This document shows positions 18,257 to 25,333 of a stretch of 44,682 bases of DNA, piece after piece. This DNA is from CAYJAZ01 sp964370095. Lineage in GTDB: Bacteria; Desulfobacterota; Desulfovibrionia; Desulfovibrionales; Desulfovibrionaceae. Position 1 is the first letter of the stretch, and each line of letters starts with the position of its first letter. The notes under the pieces were generated by a model. That model made no database searches. It was not told the origin of the DNA and worked only from the letters and a program-made list of their open reading frames with translations. The stretch is from assembly GCA_964370095.1 (NCBI GenBank), contig CAYJHJ010000009.1:1-44682 (forward strand). The letters are read 5' to 3'. The translations under genes were made by a program, and so were the position numbers.

Positions 18257-19483
18257 ATGACTATTATACAAAGAATTACAAATGCCTTAATAACAAGTGC
18301 TTGGTTTACTTTTCTTGTTTTTCCTATTTTGGGTTTACGTTTTGATATGCGAAAAGCTGCTGAGCAGCATATCTTCATCCTTTGGGATAGATTGATTATT
18401 TTTGCTATTGCTATTTTCTTTTTATCTATCTTATGGAAGCTTTATTTTGACAGATCAACAGTAAAAGATGAAGAAGGAAGCAATCAAAAAGAAAGTGTTC
18501 TTAATCGCATCAAAAATAAATTTGAGCAAAGATCCACTCAAATTATTGTTTTTACAATGTTGTTTGCTGTGTTTGCTTTATTGCCGATAGTAAGTTCTTT
18601 ATATCAAGTTACAATTTTTTCTTTGGCTTTAATCTATATTATGCTTTCCTTAGGGCTTAATATTGTTGTTGGTATTGCAGGGCAATTGGTGCTTGGTTAT
18701 TCAGCTTTTTTTGCTGTTGGTGCTTATACTTATGCTTTACTCAATATGTATCTTGGGCTTTCATTTTGGGTGTGCCTACCTTTAGGAGGGCTTTTTGCAG
18801 CTTTGGCGGGCATTGCACTTGGTTTTCCCGTGCTTCGTTTACGTGGCGACTATCTTGCTATTGTAACTCTTGGTTTTGGCGAAATAACAAGGCTTTTACT
18901 TACAAATTTATCTGATTATACAATGGGTGCACGTGGTATTTCAAATATTCCTCGTCCTTCATTTTTTGGAGTGGAGTTCACGCTTACACAATCAACCATC
19001 TATATTTATTATATAGCTTTAGCATCAGCCATTATCACAATTATAATTGTGAGTAGATTGAAAAACTCACGCGTTGGCCTTGCTTTACAGGCAATGAAAG
19101 AAGATGAAATTGCATCTGAATCTATGGGAATAAATCTTAGAAAAACAAAACTTATGGCATTTGCTCTTGGCTCTTGCTGGGCAGGTTTTGCAGGTGTAAT
19201 CTTAGCTGCACGTAACTCATTTATTAATCCAGCAAGTTTTACATTTATGGATTCAGCTATGGTGCTTGCTATGGTAGTGCTTGGCGGAATGGGTTCAATT
19301 TGGGGAGTGGTGCTTGCGGCACTCTTACTTACCTTGCTTCCTGAATATTTGAGGGCTTTTTCAGAGTATCGTATGCTTATTTTCGGTGCTCTTATGGTGC
19401 TTATGATGATTTTCCGCCCACAGGGCATGGTGCCGAGTTCAAGGCGTAAATATAAAATTTCTCCTTCAATTTTAGATAAATAG
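18257..19483 (+). CDS. livM: Branched-chain amino acid ABC transporter permease LivM
   Basis: This 408-residue partner permease of LivH has a longer N-terminal part with two hydrophobic segments and a charged linker (residues 60-90), as LivM proteins from Proteobacteria do. Diagnostic segments are SLGLNIVVGIAGQLVLGYSAF, shortly followed by a long run of membrane helices, then RGDYLAIVTLGFGEI, and later GGMGSIWGVVLAA. An in-frame TTG at 18218 would overlap livH, but the ATG at 18257 follows AGGAGAAGG and is preferred. livG follows after 13 bases. Confidence 0.93.
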   Translation: MTIIQRITNALITSAWFTFLVFPILGLRFDMRKAAEQHIFILWDRLIIFAIAIFFLSILWKLYFDRSTVKDEEGSNQKESVLNRIKNKFEQRSTQIIVFTMLFAVFALLPIVSSLYQVTIFSLALIYIMLSLGLNIVVGIAGQLVLGYSAFFAVGAYTYALLNMYLGLSFWVCLPLGGLFAALAGIALGFPVLRLRGDYLAIVTLGFGEITRLLLTNLSDYTMGARGISNIPRPSFFGVEFTLTQSTIYIYYIALASAIITIIIVSRLKNSRVGLALQAMKEDEIASESMGINLRKTKLMAFALGSCWAGFAGVILAARNSFINPASFTFMDSAMVLAMVVLGGMGSIWGVVLAALLLTLLPEYLRAFSEYRMLIFGALMVLMMIFRPQGMVPSSRRKYKISPSILDK

Positions 19484-19496
19484 ACTTAGGATAATT

Positions 19497-20282
19497 ATGA
19501 AAGATATTGTACTCTCTATACGCTCATTATCCAAAAATTTTGGTGGTTTAAGGGCGTTAAATGAAATGCAGATGGATATTTACCAAGGGGAAATTGTTGC
19601 ACTTATCGGACCAAATGGTGCGGGCAAAACAACCTTCTTCAACTGTGTTACAGGTATATACACCCCGACAGAAGGCACAATAGATCTGCATAGGGAAGGC
19701 AAAAACCCAAAATCACTTATTGGCGTGAAGCCTTTTGAAATTGCAAAGCTTGGCATGTCAAGAACTTTTCAAAATATCCGCCTTTTCCCAACAATGACGG
19801 TTCTAGAAAACGTTATGGTGGGCAGACATTGCAGAACTTCTTCTGGAATAAGCTCTGCTTTATTCAGAACACCTTTTTCACGTAAAGAAGAGCAAGAAAG
19901 TATTGATAAAGCCTATATGCTTTTGAAAGAACTCAATCTTCATCACCTTTGGGAAGATGAAGCAAGAAACCTTCCTTATGGTGATCAAAGAAAATTAGAA
20001 ATTGCAAGAGCTCTTGCAACTGACCCTAAAATTTTACTGCTTGACGAACCTGCTGCTGGCATGAACCCACAAGAAACTATTGAATTGAAAAAACTTATTA
20101 TAGATATAAGAGATAAGTTTAATCTTTCCATTCTTCTTATCGAGCATGATATGCCGATGGTTATGTCATTAGCCGGCAGAATTTATGTTATGGAATATGG
20201 CTCACTTATTGCTGAGGGCACGCCTGAAGAAATTCGTGCAAATCCAGCGGTTATTAAAGCTTATTTGGGCGAAGAGGATTAA
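19497..20282 (+). CDS. livG: Branched-chain amino acid ABC transporter ATPase LivG
   Basis: This 261-residue cytoplasmic ATP-binding subunit powers uptake through LivHM together with LivF. Walker A is GPNGAGKTT, the Q-loop region is SRTFQNIRLFPTMTVLENV, the ABC signature is the variant LPYGDQRKLEIARAL typical of LivG, and Walker B is ILLLDEP with AAGMNP after it. The H-loop is LLIEHDMPMVM. It lies 13 bases after livM and 3 bases before livF. Confidence 0.95.
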   Translation: MKDIVLSIRSLSKNFGGLRALNEMQMDIYQGEIVALIGPNGAGKTTFFNCVTGIYTPTEGTIDLHREGKNPKSLIGVKPFEIAKLGMSRTFQNIRLFPTMTVLENVMVGRHCRTSSGISSALFRTPFSRKEEQESIDKAYMLLKELNLHHLWEDEARNLPYGDQRKLEIARALATDPKILLLDEPAAGMNPQETIELKKLIIDIRDKFNLSILLIEHDMPMVMSLAGRIYVMEYGSLIAEGTPEEIRANPAVIKAYLGEED

Positions 20283-20285
20283 TAT

Positions 20286-20990
20286 ATGCTTGAACTAAAA
20301 AATATCAATACTTTTTACGGAAAAATTCATGCCTTGCATGATGTAAGCATCTCAATCCCTAAAGGTTCGGTTGTTTCTTTGATTGGTGCAAACGGTGCCG
20401 GCAAAACCACAACTTTAATGACAATTTGCGGTGCAATCAAACCAAATTCAGGCGAAATTCTTTATGAAGGCAAGCCTATTCAAGCTTTAAAGCCAAATGC
20501 CATTGTTTCACTTGGTATTTCGCAAGTGCCTGAAGGAAGGCTTATTTTTCCTGAACTCACGGTTTTGGAAAATCTTGAATTAGGTGCTTTTCTAAGAAAT
20601 GATAAAGCAGAAATTATGAAAGATATGGACTATATATTTTCTCTTTTTCCAATTTTGGCACAAAGAAAGAAACAGCAAGGCGGCACACTTTCAGGTGGTG
20701 AGCAACAAATGCTTGCAATTTCAAGAGCAATGATGGCAAGACCAAAGCTTTTATTGCTTGATGAACCTTCATTAGGCCTTGCACCAATTATTATTCAACA
20801 GATTTTTGCTATTATTTCAAAAGTAAATAATGATGGAACAACTGTTTTCTTGGTTGAACAAAATGCAAACCAAGCTTTAAAAGTTGCCAATTACGGCTAT
20901 GTTATGGAAAACGGCAGAATTGTTATGCAAGATGATGCTCAAAAACTTCTCAATGACGAGAATGTGAAAAAAGCTTATCTTGGTATTTAG
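20286..20990 (+). CDS. livF: Branched-chain amino acid ABC transporter ATPase LivF
   Basis: This 234-residue second ATPase of the Liv transporter has Walker A GANGAGKTT, signature LSGGEQQMLAISRA, Walker B LLLLDEPSLGLAP, and H-loop VFLVEQNANQAL. The last 12 codons and stop (20952-20990) are repeated twice more downstream as part of a tandem duplication, but the gene itself is intact and of normal length. It is the last gene of the liv operon. Confidence 0.95.
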   Translation: MLELKNINTFYGKIHALHDVSISIPKGSVVSLIGANGAGKTTTLMTICGAIKPNSGEILYEGKPIQALKPNAIVSLGISQVPEGRLIFPELTVLENLELGAFLRNDKAEIMKDMDYIFSLFPILAQRKKQQGGTLSGGEQQMLAISRAMMARPKLLLLDEPSLGLAPIIIQQIFAIISKVNNDGTTVFLVEQNANQALKVANYGYVMENGRIVMQDDAQKLLNDENVKKAYLGI

Positions 20991-21029
20991 TGATATTTGC
21001 TCATTAACTGTAATTGTTAGTGAATAAAA

Positions 21030-21101
21030 CTTTAGCGAACGAAGCAAGAACGACGCTTCTTGCAAGTGAGGATTTTGTGTCAAAGACCAAAATCTATCTA
21101 A
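21030..21101 (+). repeat. Two-hairpin dispersed element, copy 1
   Basis: This 72-base element reappears at 30796-30867 in reverse orientation with six differences. Hairpin 1 is GCAAGAA-N6-TTCTTGC (21044-21063). Hairpin 2 is GATTTTG-T-GTC-AAA-GAC-CAAAATC (21071-21094), ten pairs with one bulged T and a three-base loop. It begins about 40 bases after the livF stop and reads in the gene's direction. It could be a REP-like element or a structured 3' RNA. There is no T-run, so it is not a classic terminator. Confidence 0.75.
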
Positions 21102-21181
21102 TTAATGACGAGAATGTGAAAAAAGCTTATCTTGGTATTTAGTGATATTTGCTCATTAACTGTAATTGTTAGTGAATAAAA

Positions 21182-21253
21182 CTTTAGCGAACGAAGCAAG
21201 AACGACGCTTCTTGCAAGTGAGGATTTTGTGTCAAAGACCAAAATCTATCTAA
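21182..21253 (+). repeat. Two-hairpin dispersed element, copy 2
   Basis: An identical copy of the element at 21030-21101, brought here by the 152-bp tandem duplication. Confidence 0.75.
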
Positions 21254-21317
21254 TTAATGACGAGAATGTGAAAAAAGCTTATCTTGGTATTTAGCAAAAA
21301 TAAAATTAATATAAAAA

Positions 21318-21347
21318 AAAGCCTTTTGCAAGATTACAAAAGGCTTT
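21318..21347. terminator. Terminator between livF and the peroxiredoxin gene
   Basis: AAAGCCTTTTG pairs perfectly with CAAAAGGCTTT, loop 8 bases. On the minus strand it is followed by a run of eight T, so it mainly serves the peroxiredoxin gene that ends at 21382; it may also stop liv transcripts. Confidence 0.75.
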
Positions 21348-21381
21348 AATTTATCTAAAAATTACAGCATAAAGAGAAGTT

Positions 21382-21981
21382 TTACTTCAAAGCCCAAGCT
21401 TCTTTCATGTTTCCAACCAATTCGATTCCAGGGGTGATTGCTTTATCGCCCGGTTGCCAATTACATGGCATAGCCTGTGTGCCTTTGCTTTCGCGAATAT
21501 TTTGTAATGCTTTGATTTTGCGTATACTTTCATCAAAGTTTCGCCCAAGTGGTGCTGTCAAAACTTCTGCTGACTGGATAAAGCCGTCAGGATCGATAAT
21601 AAATGACCCACGAAGAGTAAGTTTTGCGTCTTCATCATAACTTCCGTAAACTTTTGCAATTTCGGCATTTGTGTCGCCAAGCATAGCAAATGGAATATTT
21701 GCACTTTTTGAAAGGCCTTTAATTTCTTGGTCTGCCCACATTTTATGAACAAAAATACTGTCAGGACTAATGGTAAGAACTTGAACATCCAAAGATTTGA
21801 ATTCTTCACTTTTTGCTACAACTGTAGCAATCTCTGATGCTCAAACAAAGGTAAAATCACCAGGATAGAAGCATAAAAACACCCATTTACCTCTTAAAGA
21901 TTCAAGAGAAACTTCACCAAAAGTTTCTTTTTGAAAGGAAGGCAATTTAAAATCAGGTGCAATGTAATTCACTTTAATCAT
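21382..21981 (-). CDS. prxU: Selenocysteine-containing peroxiredoxin (in-frame UGA at the catalytic position)
   Basis: Read with TGA (21841-21843) as selenocysteine, this is one frame of 199 residues with a full AhpC/Prx1-type fold. The UGA is residue 47, exactly where the peroxidatic Cys belongs in the P-x-x-x-T-x-x-C motif (FYPGDFTFV-Sec-ASEI). Downstream come the conserved Arg segment (RGSFIIDPDG) and GRNFDESI, and a candidate resolving Cys173 (AMPCNWQPGD). A hairpin that fits bacterial SECIS rules follows the UGA. The start ATG at 21979-21981 has AAAGGAGAT upstream. A simple gene finder would split it in two or call a pseudogene. It would reduce hydrogen peroxide and organic peroxides. 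Bacterial selenoperoxiredoxins are known; a chance nonsense mutation at this exact codon is unlikely but possible. Confidence 0.85.
21813..21830 (-). promoter_or_regulatory. SECIS-like hairpin downstream of the UGA codon
   Basis: On the mRNA strand TTGCTAC-AGTT-GTAGCAA forms a perfect 7-bp stem with a four-base loop. The loop has G in its second position, and the G lies 19 bases after the UGA. This meets the published shape of bacterial SECIS elements: apical loop 16-37 bases from UGA with a G among the first two loop bases. It would bind SelB during selenocysteine insertion. Confidence 0.7.
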
Positions 21982-22022
21982 ATTAAATCTCCTTTTAATT
22001 AATATAGGTAAGAAAGTTTTAC

Positions 22023-22040
22023 TTATATTTGAAAATATAA
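22023..22040. promoter_or_regulatory. Palindrome upstream of the selenoperoxiredoxin
   Basis: TTATATT-TGAA-AATATAA is a perfect 7-4-7 inverted repeat 42-59 bases upstream of the peroxiredoxin start. Its AT-rich halves recall PerR/Fur-family boxes, but the spacing differs from the usual 7-1-7. On the minus strand a TATTAT -10-like box lies next to it. Confidence 0.3.
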
Positions 22041-22120
22041 TAACAAAGAAAAATTTATTTGAAAAGTATTTATTATAGGGTAAAAAAAATTCTTTTATAA
22101 TTTTTAATAGAATTTTTATC

Positions 22121-22149
22121 TTGCAATTGAAATAATCCAAGTGTAGATT
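22121..22149 (+). promoter_or_regulatory. Putative promoter of purE
   Basis: TTGCAA (22121-22126) and TAGATT (22144-22149) are 17 bases apart, about 50 bases before the purE start. Each box matches consensus at four of six positions. Confidence 0.35.
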
Positions 22150-22198
22150 CAAATTTTGAAAAACAATTTTATATGTAAAGCATATAAGGAGATAGTTT

Positions 22199-22693
22199 AT
22201 GACGAAAGTGGCCATTTTTATAGGCTCAGCTTCTGATGAAAAAATCATTGCACCTGCAGCCGAAACATTGAAATCATTAGATATTCCTTTTTTATTCACT
22301 GTAACTTCTGCACACAGAACACCACAAAGAACGCAAGGACTTATTAAAAAATTAGAAGATGAAGGCTGCCAAGTGTATATCTGTGCAGCCGGCATGGCAG
22401 CGCATCTTGCAGGCGTTGTGGCGGCTCATACTCTAAAGCCTGTTATTGGTATTCCTGTAAACGCCTCTTCTTTGCAAGGTATGGATGCACTTTTGGCAAC
22501 TTTACAAATGCCTCCGGGCTTTCCTGTTGCAACTGTTGCTTTGGATAAAGCAGGTGCAAAAAATGCTGCTTATTTGGCCGCACAAATTCTTGCTTTAAAC
22601 GATGCCACGCTTACGCAAAAGCTAAAAGAAGTGCGTGAAAAATTTATTAAAGATGTTGAAGCCGCAGGCGCTGAAATAGAAGCAAGATACTAG
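22199..22693 (+). CDS. purE: 5-(carboxyamino)imidazole ribonucleotide mutase PurE
   Basis: This 164-residue PurE protein acts in de novo purine synthesis, forming 4-carboxy-AIR. The substrate loop GSASDE is at the N-terminus, the catalytic-His motif SAHRTP near residues 41-46, and the glycine-rich AAGMAAHLAGVVAAHT and MPPGFPVATVALDKAG segments follow. Class I (acting on N5-CAIR from PurK) and class II (direct AIR carboxylation) are hard to separate by eye; no purK is nearby. AAGGAGATA precedes the ATG. An M24 peptidase gene starts 9 bases after its stop, probably in the same transcript. Confidence 0.93.
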   Translation: MTKVAIFIGSASDEKIIAPAAETLKSLDIPFLFTVTSAHRTPQRTQGLIKKLEDEGCQVYICAAGMAAHLAGVVAAHTLKPVIGIPVNASSLQGMDALLATLQMPPGFPVATVALDKAGAKNAAYLAAQILALNDATLTQKLKEVREKFIKDVEAAGAEIEARY

Positions 22694-22701
22694 GATATTA
22701 T

Positions 22702-23784
22702 ATGAAAAATGAAATTTTTCAAATAAGAAGAGATAATCTTCGTAAAAAAATGGCTGAACACGGAATTGATGCTTTATTAGTTTCCTATGCTCCAAACAGA
22801 TATTATCTTTCAGGTTTTGAACTTCATGACGGGCAATGCAATGAAAGTTCCGGTTATTTGATTATTACTGCTGACGGTAATGATCTTCTTTGCACAGATC
22901 CTCGATTTGAACTTGCAGCAACAGAAGTTTGGAATAATGATAATGTTGTTATTTACAAGCAAGGGATGAATAATTTCTATAATGATTTATTTAAGAAAAA
23001 AGGCTTTAAAAACATAGGCTTTGATGAAGAATGCTTGAGCTATGCCTTCATACAAAAAGCTTTTGACGGTGTGAATGCAACGCCTTCTTATGGTTTGGTG
23101 GAAGAATTGCGTGTGATAAAAGATGATGATGAAATTGCACGTTTGAAGGAAAGTGCAAAACTTAACCATAAGCTTATGGAGCATTTGCCTATTTATCTAA
23201 AGGAAAATGTGCATAAAAATATCACTGAAAAAGATGTTGCCTGGTATATAGAAGCATATTTTCGCAATAATGGTGCAACTGGCAATGCTTTTAAGCCAAT
23301 AGTTGCTTTAAACACGCATGCAGCCTTACCACATTGTATACCTGATGAAACAATAATCACAGAAAATTCACTTCTTTTAGTGGATGTTGGTGCACGCTTG
23401 AAGGATTATAACTCAGATCAAACACGTACTTTTTGGATTGGTGATAAACCTTCTGATCGCTTCAAAACAGTTTTAGAGCAAGTTCAAGGTGCCCAACAAG
23501 CTGCTATTGATATTTTGCGTCCGGGTATTACAGGCAAAGAAGCACACGAAGAAGCTTTAAAATATTTTACAAATCAGAAAGTAGAAAAATATTTTACTCA
23601 TGGCCTAGGGCATGGAGTTGGGCTTGAAACTCACGAGGCACCACGTTTGGCACTATATAATGACAAGCCTTTAGAAAAAGGTATGGTAGTTACTGTTGAA
23701 CCGGGTCTATACTATGCTGACTGGGGCGGAATTCGCTGGGAATATATGGTGCTTATAACAGAAGATGGTTGTGAAATCCTATAA
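22702..23784 (+). CDS. Xaa-Pro aminopeptidase/M24B metallopeptidase
   Basis: This 360-residue cytoplasmic peptidase of the pita-bread fold would cleave the N-terminal residue before proline or a Xaa-Pro dipeptide. An N-terminal creatinase-like domain (residues 1-130) precedes the catalytic domain. Metal ligands are visible: two Asp in LLVDVGARLKDYNSDQTRTF, His in HGLGHGVGLETHEAP, Glu in VTVEPGLYY and Glu in IRWEYMVLIT. AGGA precedes the ATG. It follows purE closely and ends in a strong terminator. Aminopeptidase P and prolidase cannot be told apart here. Confidence 0.9.
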   Translation: MKNEIFQIRRDNLRKKMAEHGIDALLVSYAPNRYYLSGFELHDGQCNESSGYLIITADGNDLLCTDPRFELAATEVWNNDNVVIYKQGMNNFYNDLFKKKGFKNIGFDEECLSYAFIQKAFDGVNATPSYGLVEELRVIKDDDEIARLKESAKLNHKLMEHLPIYLKENVHKNITEKDVAWYIEAYFRNNGATGNAFKPIVALNTHAALPHCIPDETIITENSLLLVDVGARLKDYNSDQTRTFWIGDKPSDRFKTVLEQVQGAQQAAIDILRPGITGKEAHEEALKYFTNQKVEKYFTHGLGHGVGLETHEAPRLALYNDKPLEKGMVVTVEPGLYYADWGGIRWEYMVLITEDGCEIL

Positions 23785-23808
23785 GTTTTCAATAGAATAA
23801 TTATAATA

Positions 23809-23843
23809 AAAGAGCACTTTACTAAATAAATAGAGTGCTCTTT
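23809..23843. terminator. Bidirectional terminator between convergent genes
   Basis: AAAGAGCACT pairs perfectly with AGTGCTCTTT over a 15-base loop, with T-rich sequence on both strands. It serves the M24 peptidase on the plus strand and the amr genes on the minus strand. Confidence 0.85.
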
Positions 23844-23872
23844 ATTTTTTATAACTATTTTATAAATTAGGA

Positions 23873-25333
23873 TTAATGAAAGATTTCAGCAGTAAAGAGA
23901 TAAAAAATGCAATCTTCTTTCCATGCTTCCTGGCTAAGCCCTGCTTTTTGTGAAAGATGACTTAAAGTTTCTTCCAAACTCCAGCCTTGCTCAGTGGGAA
24001 CTTGAGGTAGAAAAACAGCTGAATTTTTTCCTTTTTGAAGTATAATACCGTGTTTTCCTAAGATAATATTTTCATAACTTGGCGTTGGCACGGGCGGTGA
24101 AAGAACAGAAACTTCAACATCAATCATAGGCAATTCCTCCGGGCTTACAGGTGGAAAACGCGGGTCTTCCAAAGAAGCGGAGTAGGAACGTTCAATAATC
24201 GAGTCGATCAACGGTCTTTGAGGAATAATATCGCCAATGCAACCTCTTAGCCTGCCATTTTTCTCTAATGTAACAAAAACAGCACCGTCTTCATTAAAAA
24301 TAGGGGGCACGGTTTTATAATCGACTTTTGGTTTTGCCCTGTTTTTTACTGAATAATCAACGCAAGCCTTTGCAATATCGATAATTAAAGCCTGCTCTTC
24401 AAGGCTGAACCTGCTTTTTTCCTTCTTTTCTTCTTCTAAGCGAATAGGAAAACCTTTTTTCCAATCTGCCACAACTGAAGCGGAAAGATAGCTGACGCTG
24501 TTTTTATAATCATTCATCATTTCGCCTGAAGTGGTATAAAAAATTTCGTTTATTTCGGTATTATCCGGCAAAAGAGTGAGAAGAAATTTCATTGCAGTTG
24601 CACCGCAAACTGTTGCGCCGGTTCTTTTGAGAACTTTTTCAAAAAGATCAATGTCTTGGCTTGCAAAAGCATGAAATACATTGTGGTCTAGCGTGTAAAG
24701 ATTTTCTTTAATTTCTGATTCAAAGGGAATATAGCCAAAGGAATTTCCATAATGCGTAAAGTCAGAACTTAAAATAATAAGTGTGCGCTCAATGCCATTT
24801 TCAAAAGAATCTAGAACTTTATAAATTTCATGAGCAAAATCTTCCAATGATTTTTCATATTTCCATTTTCCAAACATCAAAGCTGCAACAGGGATATCAC
24901 CCAAAAAATATCGTATTAGGGGCATTTGTATATGAATGCTATGCTCAGCCTTTGAAGCCTGTGGCATTTCAACAACTTGGGGAATTGTTTTAAGGGCAGA
25001 AGCAAAATTTTCATCAAAAGAAATATCGCCTGTTGAGGTTTCAAGACGTGAACTTGGCTCAATTCCCACTTGGTTATAAAAAGGGAAATGGTGGCTTGGA
25101 GAGAGGATAAGAACCCTATCGTAATCTTCTTTTTGTATTTGTGTATAAGCTGTGAGGGCAGTATCAAGCGAATAGGCATAGCCTGCATGCGGCACAATAA
25201 GTGCTGAAATTTTTCCGTTAACGCTATGCTTTAATTCAGATTTTATGAAGGGAAGTCTTTTCTCAATATATTCAGCTAATTTGCTATTGTCAGGGGCTTG
25301 AAACCATGCTTCATTTAAATGACTTTTAGGCAT
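23873..25333 (-). CDS. amrB-amrA: AmmeMemoRadiSam fusion protein: MEMO domain plus AMMECR1 domain
   Basis: This 486-residue protein joins two families usually encoded separately. The N-terminal MEMO domain (about residues 10-280) keeps VPHAGYAYS, SPSHHFPF and TVCGATAM, whose His and Cys match the metal/catalytic site of MEMO proteins. The C-terminal AMMECR1 domain (about 310-486) has LRGCIGDI and a PRFPPVSPEELPMIDVEVS segment. The ATG at 25333 has GGAG upstream and overlaps the amrS stop by 8 bases, so the two are translationally coupled; an upstream in-frame start at 25378 is less likely. The molecular function of the AmmeMemoRadiSam system is not settled. Here it lies at the end of a flagellar gene run. 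Confidence 0.9.
   Translation of the reverse strand: MPKSHLNEAWFQAPDNSKLAEYIEKRLPFIKSELKHSVNGKISALIVPHAGYAYSLDTALTAYTQIQKEDYDRVLILSPSHHFPFYNQVGIEPSSRLETSTGDISFDENFASALKTIPQVVEMPQASKAEHSIHIQMPLIRYFLGDIPVAALMFGKWKYEKSLEDFAHEIYKVLDSFENGIERTLIILSSDFTHYGNSFGYIPFESEIKENLYTLDHNVFHAFASQDIDLFEKVLKRTGATVCGATAMKFLLTLLPDNTEINEIFYTTSGEMMNDYKNSVSYLSASVVADWKKGFPIRLEEEKKEKSRFSLEEQALIIDIAKACVDYSVKNRAKPKVDYKTVPPIFNEDGAVFVTLEKNGRLRGCIGDIIPQRPLIDSIIERSYSASLEDPRFPPVSPEELPMIDVEVSVLSPPVPTPSYENIILGKHGIILQKGKNSAVFLPQVPTEQGWSLEETLSHLSQKAGLSQEAWKEDCIFYLFTAEIFH

Larger units (their letters stand above)
20952..21294 (+). repeat. 152-bp tandem duplication including the 3' end of livF
   Basis: The segment has structure X-Y-X-Y-X, where X is 39 bases (the end of livF, at 20952-20990, 21104-21142 and 21256-21294) and Y is 113 bases (20991-21103 and 21143-21255). 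Copies are identical by eye. This fills most of the gene-free stretch 20991-21381. Perfect identity suggests either a recent duplication or an assembly artefact, since the period is close to a common short-read length and this is a draft scaffold. Confidence 0.9.

Noticed and set aside
21382..21792. Separate short peroxiredoxin-like gene starting at an internal ATG
   Set aside because: It would lack the catalytic half. The frame is continuous with the upstream part through a UGA at the active-site codon, so one selenoprotein gene explains both.
21841..22395. Long minus-strand open frame extending upstream of the peroxiredoxin start and into purE
   Set aside because: Only the part from 21981 down is homologous to peroxiredoxin; the upstream part is antisense to purE, and a good ribosome site supports the start at 21979-21981.
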